Part shown: positions 26,025 through 33,817 of the stretch, piece by piece
Position numbering within the stretch: position 1 is the stretch's first letter
How the letters are laid out: each line of letters starts with the position of its first letter
Source: Clostridium sp. KNHs205
Lineage (GTDB): Bacteria > Bacillota > Clostridia > Lachnospirales > Lachnospiraceae
Assembly: GCF_000702945.1 (NCBI RefSeq)
Contig: NZ_JNLE01000003.1
Span: 4,511,501-4,575,500, forward strand
Direction of reading: 5' to 3'
DNA: 64,000 nt
Notes under the pieces: generated by a model
Told to the model about the DNA's origin: nothing
Database searches by the model: none
The model's input: the letters and a program-made list of their open reading frames with translations, nothing else
Position numbers and translations under genes: made by a program

Positions 26025-27173
26025 CTATTTATGCAGTCTGTGTTTCAGGAATTCATAAGTCTCTGCTTCAGTGGACAGAATCTCATTAACATTAGGATTT
26101 TCCCTGTATTGATGAGCATCCATAGCTTCTCTGATGAAATCTGTTATATCCATATAAGCTATTTCTCTGTTCAGAAATTTGGCAACTGCAAATTCATTGG
26201 CTGCATTGTATACAGTTGGCATGCTTCCCCCTGTTTCTGCTGCCCTGTAGGCCAGTTTAAGTCCCTCAAATGTATCGTAATCCGGCTCATAGAAATCTAG
26301 TCTTTCCAATTTAAACAAATCGAGTCTCTCACCTTTAAGCTGACGTCTTAAAGGATAAAAAAGAGCATATTGAATCGGCAATTTCATATCAGGCATACCC
26401 ATCTGTGCAATTATACTGCCGTCTAAAAATTCAACCGCGGAGTGAATGATGCTCTGAGGTTGTATAACTACTTGTATTTTCTCCAATTCCACATCAAATA
26501 ACCATTTTGCTTCTATAACCTCAAGACCTTTATTTACCATAGTTGAAGAATCAATGGTAATCTTTCTGCCCATCGTCCAGTTAGGATGCTTCAAAGCATC
26601 TTCCACCTGGATATTTTTTAAGTCTTCTTTCTTTTTTCCTCTAAAGGGCCCACCGGAAGCAGTTAGGATAATACGTTCAACTGCATTATTCCCTTCACCG
26701 TTTAATGCCTGATATATGGCAGAATGCTCACTGTCAACAGGAAGAATATGTACATTACAGCTTTTTGCCAAAGGCATTATGATATGACCAGCTGTAACAA
26801 GTGTTTCCTTATTCGCAAGGGCAATATCCTTTCCGGCCTTAATGGCTTCGATGGTCGGAGTTATCCCAATCATCCCGACCAACGCTGTGACAACTGTTTC
26901 AGCTTCTGCTATCGTACTGCATGCTATCAGTCCATCCATACCCGCAAGAACGGACACCTTCGTATCCTTCACCCGGCTTGCCAGCTCTTTAGCCAGTACC
27001 TCGTCATACACTGCCACTATGGAAGGTGCAAATTCTCTGATCTGTTCCTCCAGCAATGCAATACTGCTGTTAGCTGCCAGGGCAACTACCTTAATATCCG
27101 GATTCTCCCGAACCACTTCCAGTGTTTGTGTTCCGACTGATCCTGTTGACCCCAGAATGGATATATACTTCAT
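26025..27173 (-). CDS. dxr: 1-deoxy-D-xylulose 5-phosphate reductoisomerase
   Basis: Dxr converts DXP to MEP, the first committed step of the non-mevalonate isoprenoid pathway. The chain has 382 residues from the ATG at 27173 (AGAGG 5 bases upstream); the longer reading extends into the repeat array and is rejected. The NADPH site is ILGSTGSVGTQTLEV. LANKETLVTAGHIIMP and SEHSAIYQAL are catalytic-domain motifs, and the substrate loop reads GRKITIDSSTMVNKGLEVIE. It feeds ispG nearby. Together with uppS and cdsA in the same block it ties isoprenoid supply to lipid carrier synthesis. Confidence 0.97.
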   Translation of the reverse strand: MKYISILGSTGSVGTQTLEVVRENPDIKVVALAANSSIALLEEQIREFAPSIVAVYDEVLAKELASRVKDTKVSVLAGMDGLIACSTIAEAETVVTALVGMIGITPTIEAIKAGKDIALANKETLVTAGHIIMPLAKSCNVHILPVDSEHSAIYQALNGEGNNAVERIILTASGGPFRGKKKEDLKNIQVEDALKHPNWTMGRKITIDSSTMVNKGLEVIEAKWLFDVELEKIQVVIQPQSIIHSAVEFLDGSIIAQMGMPDMKLPIQYALFYPLRRQLKGERLDLFKLERLDFYEPDYDTFEGLKLAYRAAETGGSMPTVYNAANEFAVAKFLNREIAYMDITDFIREAMDAHQYRENPNVNEILSTEAETYEFLKHRLHK

Positions 27174-27219
27174 GATAACCTCTTTCATTGCTGTTGTTTT
27201 TATAACTGCTGATGTTATT

Positions 27220-27480
27220 ATAATATAACTTATCGGAAATTGCACCTTAAATTTCCGATAAAAGGCAGCTCTCTTGCTGCCGTCCATCCGATTATAGAAA
27301 CACGCTCTTTGTTTCTATAATATAACTTATCGGAAATTGCACCTTAAATTTCCGATAAAAGGCAGCTCTCTTTGCTGCCGCCATCCGATTATAGAAACAT
27401 GCTTTTTTGTTTCTATAATATAACTTATCGGAAATTGCACCTTAAATTTCCGATAAAAGGCAGTTCTCTTTGCTGCACTT
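27220..27480. repeat. Array of three multi-hairpin repeats (same family as 12.2 kb)
   Basis: Two full units of 97-98 bases (27220-27316 and 27317-27414) and a shorter third one (27415-27480) lie between cdsA and dxr. Each full unit contains three stems: TTATCGGAAATT with AATTTCCGATAA, GGCAGC with GCTGCC, and TATAGAAACA with TGTTTCTATA. The core matches the repeats at 12231-12612. Units are 93-100 percent alike by eye in their first 60 bases. Being inside a presumed operon, the array would be transcribed and could cap or cut the mRNA. Confidence 0.85.
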
Positions 27481-27494
27481 TTAAGCTCATATGC

Positions 27495-28292
27495 CTACAC
27501 AATTACAGAGAGAAAATATACTATGGGAGCAACAAAAATAATACTGTCAAAACGGTCTAAAATTCCACCGTGTCCCGGTATTAGTGTCCCATAATCTTTG
27601 ATATCATGATTTCTCTTAATTGCTGAAGCTGCCAAATCACCTAATTGTGAGATAATACTTGCAGCACCGGAAATCAATCCAAAGGTAAGCCAGGGATTTT
27701 CAAAATTCCCCAAACGGTTTTTTACGATAATTGCATACAAGGCCCCAAGCAATGCAGCTCCCAGTACACCTCCAATGCAACCCTCAATTGATTTTTTAGG
27801 GCTTAGCTTCATAAAACCTTTATGTTTTCCAAATAACATTCCCACACAATATGCGCAGGTATCTGATCCCCATGCACCAATAAATATAAGCCATACCAGA
27901 TAGGATCCGTTATCAGCAATTCTTACCTGGTAAATATAACTTAACATTACCGCAACATAGAACAAACCAAAAAATGCTATCGTAACTTCTTCTGTTCGGA
28001 ACTTTGGATAAGAAAATACATATACCAACATTAATACCAATAAAAAGCCAATAAACAAAAAGGGCTGATATTCTCCCAAACCAAATCGTATCAAACCAAA
28101 ATATAATATTGCCGCCCCATATCCGGCAAAACCTATGGGTGACTTTTGAAGGTTCACTGTTTTATACAACTCTGTCATACCAATGATAGATATGGCTAGA
28201 ACCACAGCAAATAACGCATCTCCTCCCAACAGGATTACCGCCAGGGTTATAACCATTAGTATGACCGAACTGCGAAATCTTACCCAAAACAT
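27495..28292 (-). CDS. cdsA: Phosphatidate cytidylyltransferase
   Basis: CdsA makes CDP-diacylglycerol, the precursor of all phospholipids, at the membrane. The 265-residue protein has about eight transmembrane helices and the family signature near its end: ASAIKRNHDIKDYGTLIPGH, followed by GGILDRFDS, with the metal-binding Asp residues. AGGAGG lies before the ATG, 17 bases after the uppS stop. Next in the direction of transcription are the hairpin array and dxr. Confidence 0.96.
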   Translation of the reverse strand: MFWVRFRSSVILMVITLAVILLGGDALFAVVLAISIIGMTELYKTVNLQKSPIGFAGYGAAILYFGLIRFGLGEYQPFLFIGFLLVLMLVYVFSYPKFRTEEVTIAFFGLFYVAVMLSYIYQVRIADNGSYLVWLIFIGAWGSDTCAYCVGMLFGKHKGFMKLSPKKSIEGCIGGVLGAALLGALYAIIVKNRLGNFENPWLTFGLISGAASIISQLGDLAASAIKRNHDIKDYGTLIPGHGGILDRFDSIIFVAPIVYFLSVIV

Positions 28293-28309
28293 GTGTTACC
28301 TCCTAGTAT

Positions 28310-29023
28310 TCAATCTTCCTTAATTCCACCATATTTTCTGTCTCTGTTGCTATAATATTCAATAGCTTTTCTTAACTCTTCCCGGTTAAAATCCGGCCAT
28401 AAAGTATCTGTAAAATAAAATTCCGTATAGGCTAACTGCCATAAAAGGAAATTGGATATTCTTGTTTCACCGCTGGTTCGTATTAATAAATCGGGGTCCG
28501 GTATTCCTCTGGTATCCAGATAACCTGAAAATAGATCTGCATCAATATTCGATACCTCAAACTTATTCTCTTTGTAATCTAAGGCCAGCTTTTTTACTGC
28601 TCTTACGATTTCATCTCTTCCGCCATAATTAAGGGCAACCTGGAAATTTAGCCCTGTATTTTTAGAGGAAACTTCCTCCAGTTCATAAATGCTCTTTCTG
28701 ATTTCTTCAGACAGGCCAGTTAATTCTCCCAGCACTCTTACCTTCATATTATTCTTACTGCTGGTCTTCTGACAATTCTTCAGATAACTTCGCAGAAGTT
28801 TCATTAAGGCCTCAACTTCATCTTTTGGTCTTTTCCAGTTTTCTGTCGAAAAAGCATATACGGTAAGATATTCCACTCCCATATTATATGCTTCTTCACA
28901 AATGTTTTCAACTGTTTTGCTTCCCTGTACATGCCCGTAATTTCTGGGCATCATTCTTTTCTTCGCCCAACGACCGTTTCCATCTAATATAATTGCCACA
29001 TGTCTTGGTATTTTATAATCCAA
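28310..29023 (-). CDS. uppS: Isoprenyl (undecaprenyl diphosphate) synthase
   Basis: The cis-prenyltransferase builds the undecaprenyl carrier for cell-wall synthesis. The core motif HVAIILDGNGRWAKKR carries the catalytic Asp; the later motifs YAFSTENWKRP and the end DLLIRTSGETRISNFLLWQL are all present. I chose the TTG at 29023, giving about 237 residues that start just before IPRHVAI, because GGGGGA lies 7 bases ahead of it. A longer in-frame TTG at 29050 has no site. A hairpin between frr and uppS may attenuate readthrough. Confidence 0.96.
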   Translation of the reverse strand: MDYKIPRHVAIILDGNGRWAKKRMMPRNYGHVQGSKTVENICEEAYNMGVEYLTVYAFSTENWKRPKDEVEALMKLLRSYLKNCQKTSSKNNMKVRVLGELTGLSEEIRKSIYELEEVSSKNTGLNFQVALNYGGRDEIVRAVKKLALDYKENKFEVSNIDADLFSGYLDTRGIPDPDLLIRTSGETRISNFLLWQLAYTEFYFTDTLWPDFNREELRKAIEYYSNRDRKYGGIKED

Positions 29024-29052
29024 ATTAATATCCCCCTTGGAGACCTCCAACT

Positions 29053-29125
29053 GAAAAAGACTGCTTCAAAGATCCAGAAACTTTTGTAATTACCAAGAGT
29101 TTTCTTTGAATTTTGGAGCAGTCCT
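29053..29125 (-). terminator. Hairpin with T run between frr and uppS
   Basis: On the minus strand, a bulged arm containing GGACTGCTCC and TTCAAAGA pairs with TCTTTGAAGCAGTCT, followed by TTTTTC. Lying inside a gene block, it is more likely a partial terminator than an absolute stop. Confidence 0.6.
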
Positions 29126-29141
29126 TGTCAATATCATATTA

Positions 29142-29696
29142 TTATACTGTAAGTATTTCTTTTGATTTGTCTTCTGTAAGTTTATCTACATCAACAATGA
29201 ATTTATCTGTGGTTTTCTGAATGCTGTCTTCTAATACCTTAACTTCATCTTCGGAAATTTCACTGTTTTTATTCAGCTTCTTTATTGTGTCATTGGCATC
29301 TCTTCTGATATTGCGGATAGCAACTTTTGCATTTTCTGATTTCTTCTTAACATCCTTAACCAGATCTTTTCTTCTTTCCTCTGTAAGCTCAGGAAATACC
29401 AATCTGATAACTTTTCCGTCATTATTAGGTGTCAGGCCTAAGTCAGAAGCAATAATAGCCTTTTCAATATCCTTTATCAGTTTACTCTCCCATGGCTGAA
29501 TCTGAATGACTCTGGGTTCAGGAACTGAGATATTAGCTACTGACTGCAGGGCTGAGGGGGTACCATAATAGTCCACTCTAAGCTTGTCAAGCAAATGAGG
29601 GTTTGCTCTTCCTGCACGAATTGTTGAAAATTCCTCTCTCAGATTATCCAGTGTTTTCGTCATTTTGCTTTCGTATTGTTCCAATCTAGCATCCAT
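29142..29696 (-). CDS. frr: Ribosome recycling factor
   Basis: RRF splits post-termination ribosomes with EF-G. The product has 184 residues from MDARLEQYESKMTKTLDNL; AGGAG lies 8 bases before the ATG at 29696, so the six-codon upstream extension is rejected. The diagnostic FSTIRAGRANPHLLDKL and VRLVFPELTEERRKDLVK-type (here IRLVFPELTEERRKDLVKD) motifs are present. It follows pyrH closely, the usual order. Confidence 0.97.
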   Translation of the reverse strand: MDARLEQYESKMTKTLDNLREEFSTIRAGRANPHLLDKLRVDYYGTPSALQSVANISVPEPRVIQIQPWESKLIKDIEKAIIASDLGLTPNNDGKVIRLVFPELTEERRKDLVKDVKKKSENAKVAIRNIRRDANDTIKKLNKNSEISEDEVKVLEDSIQKTTDKFIVDVDKLTEDKSKEILTV

Positions 29697-29743
29697 AAAT
29701 GTATCTCCTATCATTATAATAACTTTATTAAATTCACAGCCTG

Positions 29744-30448
29744 TTAAGCTGTAACGATTGTTCCGTCAGATTCACCCCTGACAGCTTTGATGATACTGTC
29801 TTCTTTTTCTAATGCAAACACAAGCATAGGCATTTTATTTTCCATGCTTAATACGGTTGCCGATAAATCCACAACAGCAAGTTTTTTATCGAGAGCTTCC
29901 TGAATACTGATTTCATCATACTTCTTTGCATCAGGATTCGTTCTCGGATCACTGTCATAAACACCATCCACTGCTTTTGCCATTAAGATGATATCAGCTT
30001 CCAATTCAACTGCCCGTAATACTACACCGGTATCTGTTGAAAAATACGGATGTCCTGTACCGCCTGCAAGAAAAACAACCATACCTTTATCCAGATATTT
30101 ATTTGCTCTGTCCTTGGAAAAAAGCTTTGTCATTGAACCACATTCAAAAGGTGTAAGTATCTGAGTCTTCATGCCTACAAACCGGAAGATTTCCGAAACA
30201 TAGATACAATTCATAACAGTTGCCAGCATACCTATCTGATCAGCTTTTGTACGGTCAATCGTTTCACTGGTCCTTCCTCTCCAGAAGTTACCTCCACCAA
30301 TGACAATACCAACCTGGATGCCTTCCTGCACCAGCTGTTTTACCTGATTAGCAACCTTTATACAGGTAGCTTCATCAAACCCAGTTTTTTTATCGCCGGC
30401 CAGAGCCTCTCCGCTTAATTTCAGTAAGACTCTTTTATATCTGTTCAT
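29744..30448 (-). CDS. pyrH: UMP kinase
   Basis: PyrH phosphorylates UMP to UDP and is allosterically controlled by GTP and UTP in most bacteria. The 234-residue protein starts YKRVLLKLSGEALAGDKKTG and has the Gly-rich VIGGGNFWRGR and the FLAGGTGHPYFSTDT motif, all family-typical. GGAGG lies before the ATG. It begins 15 bases after the bactofilin stop, so it is co-transcribed with the deacetylase and bactofilin genes, not with rpsB-tsf as is common. Confidence 0.97.
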   Translation of the reverse strand: MNRYKRVLLKLSGEALAGDKKTGFDEATCIKVANQVKQLVQEGIQVGIVIGGGNFWRGRTSETIDRTKADQIGMLATVMNCIYVSEIFRFVGMKTQILTPFECGSMTKLFSKDRANKYLDKGMVVFLAGGTGHPYFSTDTGVVLRAVELEADIILMAKAVDGVYDSDPRTNPDAKKYDEISIQEALDKKLAVVDLSATVLSMENKMPMLVFALEKEDSIIKAVRGESDGTIVTA

Positions 30449-30463
30449 TTAATATACCTCCAG

Positions 30464-31240
30464 TTATTCAAAAATATTATCAATATTAACGGACGCATAA
30501 GACAGTGAGCAGAATCCATCGATTACAGCTCCGTTGTTAATCTGGATGGAAGCAGCCTTGATGTTTCCTTTAATAACAGCGGAGGAATCAATTACGACAG
30601 GACCATTAATATCCACATCGCCTTTCACCGCACCGGCTATGTAACACTCTGTACCAAGTACGTCACCGATGATTACTGTACCGAGTCCGATTCTTACATT
30701 ACCTTCACTGCTGATAGCGCCTTCGAATCGTTTTGCCCCAATATATACTTCTGCTGCCGAACAATTACCAGTAACTTTACCAATTACCGACAACTTACCT
30801 TTGCAGTCAATATCACCTTTAATTGTTCCGATTACTTCAAGGGAACCATCTGTACTTAAGTTACCGCTTAAAACAGTGCTTTTAGCAATAACGGTTACCT
30901 CATCAGCGTTTGCGGTGTCCTTGTCTTCAATTTCCTCTTCACTTAATGCAGCTGCAAGCTCCTGGCTCTTCACTTCTTCTACATCTGTTTCGTTTGTTAA
31001 CAAAGCTTCCAATAACTCTTTATCAACATTGTCTTCTTCACTTGTTTCAACTGACTCTGCACTGGCATCTGTCTGTACAGTACCTTCGGTTGCTATAACA
31101 GATTCTTCTCCTTCAACCTTCAGAACATTGTCCTTCTCTTCAGAAGTATTTCCTTCTTTATCACTTTCTAAAACTTCTTCCGGTAACAGTTCATTCACTG
31201 CCTGTGATAAATCATCTTTAAAATCCTTAAAAAAGCCCAT
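30464..31240 (-). CDS. Bactofilin-family cytoskeletal protein
   Basis: The 258-residue protein has an N-terminal 120 residues that are acidic and disordered-looking (many Glu, Ser, Val). The C-terminal 130 form a bactofilin beta-helix: TVIAKSTVLSGNLSTDGSLE, GTIKGDIDCKGKLSVIGKV, then repeated V/I and G positions to NGAVIDGFCSL. Bactofilins polymerise without nucleotide and often position cell-wall enzymes. The acidic N-terminal half is unusually long. It sits between a polysaccharide deacetylase and pyrH with 15-20 base gaps, suggesting joint expression with a wall-modifying enzyme. Confidence 0.88.
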   Translation of the reverse strand: MGFFKDFKDDLSQAVNELLPEEVLESDKEGNTSEEKDNVLKVEGEESVIATEGTVQTDASAESVETSEEDNVDKELLEALLTNETDVEEVKSQELAAALSEEEIEDKDTANADEVTVIAKSTVLSGNLSTDGSLEVIGTIKGDIDCKGKLSVIGKVTGNCSAAEVYIGAKRFEGAISSEGNVRIGLGTVIIGDVLGTECYIAGAVKGDVDINGPVVIDSSAVIKGNIKAASIQINNGAVIDGFCSLSYASVNIDNIFE

Positions 31241-31260
31241 TTAAGATTCCTCCTATGTAA

Positions 31261-32439
31261 TTACTTATTGTTAAGTTCTGATGAACTACTCCTAACTTGC
31301 TGTATAGGTTTAACAGTATTATCTAATTTCAGAAGCTTTGCATCACATTGTGTGAGCGTACTAAGCAGGGTTTTAAGGGATGTGACTGTATTCCCTTTCC
31401 TATCTGTATCATGTAATAAAACGATGGACCTTGTATGGTCTGCAATACCCTCAAGCACATTTTCGGATAATTGTTCAGGTGAATAATCAACACCTGTCGC
31501 ATCACCACTTGCAACATTCCAATCGTAATAATTCACTTTTTCCTTGCCAAGAAAACGAATAAAGATGGACATATCTGCACCGCTGACTGTATTCCCGCTT
31601 CCTCCAGGAAAACGGTAGAGATCAGTCATTACACCGGTTGTATCATATATCAATTTCTTTATTTGTTTGAAATCAGTCTCAAAAGCTTTCTGAGATTTAT
31701 ATATCTGTTTATAGTCATGAGAATAGGAGTGCATACCTATGGAATGCCCTTCCTCGACTATTCTCCTATATAATTCCTTGGATTGTTCATCTGTCTTACC
31801 AATTACAAAAAAGGTTGCCTTAACCTGATACTCAGCTAAAAGATCTAATATCTCACTGGTATTGCTACTGGGGCCATCATCAAAAGTCAGGTAAATTTCT
31901 TTCCCTTCATACTTTTTCCTGTCCTTTTCACTAACCTTTATTTCATCAGTTTTCTTATTATTCCCCTGATTCTCAGGGATCTGTTTACCGGTATTTTTAG
32001 TCGAAGTATTGCTTCCGGAGGGCTTTTCTGTCACATCTGCACCTGCTGCATAGTTGCTAATTGTCTTGTTACCAGACTTCTCAGCAAATGTCCCAGCAGT
32101 ATTATCAGAAGCAGCTATATCCCCTTGTTTGGCGGCGGCAGATATCTCTTCCTCATTATAACTGTTTTTCTCCGATTCTTCAAGTGAAGATGAATAATCT
32201 TCTGCCTGATAATACAAATTTTTTTCTATTTTCTCTGATTGTTCCTGTGAGCTGGATTTTCCAGCTGCCAGTTGATTGATTTTCTTCTCTAAAGTATTAA
32301 TTCTATTAAATAAAACAACACAAAGTATTGTTGGTAGTAAAATACTGCAGATTATCGCTATGATTATAGCTTGTCTTAAGCGTTTGACACGTTTTTTTCT
32401 GCGGATATTATTTAATATCTCCCTACGGGTGTCGTCCAT
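31261..32439 (-). CDS. Membrane-anchored polysaccharide deacetylase (NodB domain)
   Basis: The 392-residue protein has a basic cytoplasmic start and one transmembrane helix (AIIIAIICSILLPTILCVVL), then a Ser/Lys-rich stalk of about 140 residues and a C-terminal NodB carbohydrate esterase 4 domain. Motif 1 is TFDDGPSSNT with the catalytic Asp pair, motif 2 is HSYSHDY with the metal-binding His residues, motif 3 is RFPGG, and a late IVLLHD closes the site. Such enzymes remove acetyl groups from peptidoglycan sugars outside the cell. The next gene is a bactofilin 20 bases on, a possible localising partner. Confidence 0.92.
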   Translation of the reverse strand: MDDTRREILNNIRRKKRVKRLRQAIIIAIICSILLPTILCVVLFNRINTLEKKINQLAAGKSSSQEQSEKIEKNLYYQAEDYSSSLEESEKNSYNEEEISAAAKQGDIAASDNTAGTFAEKSGNKTISNYAAGADVTEKPSGSNTSTKNTGKQIPENQGNNKKTDEIKVSEKDRKKYEGKEIYLTFDDGPSSNTSEILDLLAEYQVKATFFVIGKTDEQSKELYRRIVEEGHSIGMHSYSHDYKQIYKSQKAFETDFKQIKKLIYDTTGVMTDLYRFPGGSGNTVSGADMSIFIRFLGKEKVNYYDWNVASGDATGVDYSPEQLSENVLEGIADHTRSIVLLHDTDRKGNTVTSLKTLLSTLTQCDAKLLKLDNTVKPIQQVRSSSSELNNK

Positions 32440-32564
32440 TGTTGTTTAAGTCTCCCTTATAAACCCCTTTTTGTTATATTCTATCATATTATATCGAAAA
32501 TTAAAAGAAACAGGGTTAGTACTATTGACCTACAGAATGCAAATCCCTATTTTTCCCTAAACTT

Positions 32565-32593
32565 AAAAAAACACCGTGAAATACAGTGTTTTT
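32565..32593 (-). terminator. Second hairpin terminator after the Pro-rich gene
   Basis: On the minus strand, AAACACTG pairs with CGGTGTTT (one G-U pair) around a 7-base loop, followed by a T run. The flanking A and T tracts would let it work on both strands. Confidence 0.7.
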
Positions 32594-32715
32594 CTTAGTA
32601 TGAGAAATGTTGAGCATATCAACAAAAGCATCTGGTAACATCTTCCACTCACAGACATTAAATAACATTAACCATTCTTTTCACCATTGCAGTCATTATA
32701 TATGGCACTATGCAA

Positions 32716-32742
32716 ATAGCCAGTCAAAAATTGACTGGCTAT
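32716..32742 (-). terminator. Perfect 12-pair hairpin after the Pro-rich gene
   Basis: ATAGCCAGTCAA and TTGACTGGCTAT pair perfectly around a three-base loop, 40 bases past the stop codon at 32783. The T tract is poor (TTTGCAT on the minus strand), so it may act with the next hairpin. Confidence 0.6.
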
Positions 32743-32782
32743 TATTTAGAAGCACAAGCTTACTATTTTATTCAACTACCTT

Positions 32783-33541
32783 TTAAAAACATAGGAAAAA
32801 GAATATTAACCTTAAATTGATACGTTCATAAACCCATGTATTCCTTCTCCACCGGAAGCCTTCAACATGATTCCTTCCGATAAAGGTAGGATAAAACCAG
32901 AAACTATTTCCGTTTATCAACCACATAAAGGTATTTCGGAATAAACATATCCATAAATTACCGCCACCAATCTGTCCACCTAATCGGAAAGCTTCCGGCC
33001 CTGCTGTATTACTCGGTAATTCCGGAATAAAATTAGGGGGTGGTATCATAGGCTGTGGTGGTCTTGGGCCTGGCCCTGGTCTTGGTCCTGGCCCTGGTCC
33101 CGGTATCGGCGGTCTTGGGCCTGGCCCCGGTCCTGGCATCGGTGGTCTTGGGCCTGGCCCTGGTCCCGGTCCCGGCTGTGGTGGTCTCGGTCCTGGTCCC
33201 GGCTGTGGTGGTCTCGGTCCTGGTCCCGGCTGTGGTGGTCTCGGTCCTGGTCCCGGTCCCGGCTGTGGTGGTCTCGGTCCTGGTCCCGGCTGTGGTGGTC
33301 TCGGTCCTGGTCCCGGCCCTGGCATCGGCGGTCTTGGTCCTGGCCCTGGTCCCGGCTGTGGTGGTCTCGGCCCTGGTCCTTGGCCTGGTCCTCTCTGATC
33401 TGGTCCAGGTCCGATGCCAGGTCCCTGATTATTAGGACCTGAAGGCGGAATTACAAATTCTTTACTGGATAAAACCTCATCATCCGTTAAAGACTCGTCA
33501 TTATAATGACCCTGTTTGTTGAAAGCATTACTATCGTCCAA
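32783..33541 (-). CDS. Pro-Gly-rich (GPGPRPPQP repeat) surface or coat-like protein
   Basis: The 252-residue protein has three parts. Residues 1-45 are acidic and polar. Residues about 45-170 are almost entirely Gly, Pro and Arg in the repeat GPGPRPPQP or GPGPRPPMP, about a dozen copies. Residues 185-252 are aromatic and hydrophobic, with FRNTFMWLINGNSFWFYPTF, GFRWRRNTWVYERI and a final FFFLCF. The start is TTG with GAGGAG 8 bases upstream. I do not know a named family; the build suggests a rigid polyproline stalk carrying an aromatic C-terminal module, as in spore coat or cell-surface proteins. The repeats make its DNA far richer in GC than the surroundings. Confidence 0.7.
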   Translation of the reverse strand: MDDSNAFNKQGHYNDESLTDDEVLSSKEFVIPPSGPNNQGPGIGPGPDQRGPGQGPGPRPPQPGPGPGPRPPMPGPGPGPRPPQPGPGPRPPQPGPGPGPRPPQPGPGPRPPQPGPGPRPPQPGPGPGPGPRPPMPGPGPGPRPPIPGPGPGPRPGPGPRPPQPMIPPPNFIPELPSNTAGPEAFRLGGQIGGGNLWICLFRNTFMWLINGNSFWFYPTFIGRNHVEGFRWRRNTWVYERINLRLIFFFLCF

Positions 33542-33817
33542 CGTACAGTCTCCTCACATTTCTATCTTACAATATCATATGTCATTTCGATAAATATGTG
33601 ATTATACTCTTTTATAAGGACGAATCAATATATTGCCTTTATTATAAGCAGTTTCCCATTTTATAAATTGTTTTAAATGTATAAATACTAGCAGCATTGC
33701 CAATCATAGTTGGCTTTCGCAAAATCCTTTTTTAAGATTTTGATATAAACTGTGCTGTACCTGCATCGTCAAACATCCTACCTACTTCAGTATCACTTCA
33801 CAATCTAACGGTAAGAG

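Larger units (their letters stand above)
32440..32782. other. Intergenic region with two hairpin terminators
   Basis: Apart from hairpins at 32565-32593 and 32716-32742, and an AT-rich stretch that must hold the deacetylase promoter, nothing further is seen here. Confidence 0.5.

Noticed and set aside
33055..33435. 126-codon plus-strand frame opposite the Pro-rich gene
   Set aside because: Complement of the GPGPRPP repeats giving a Val/Leu-rich artefact without a ribosome site.
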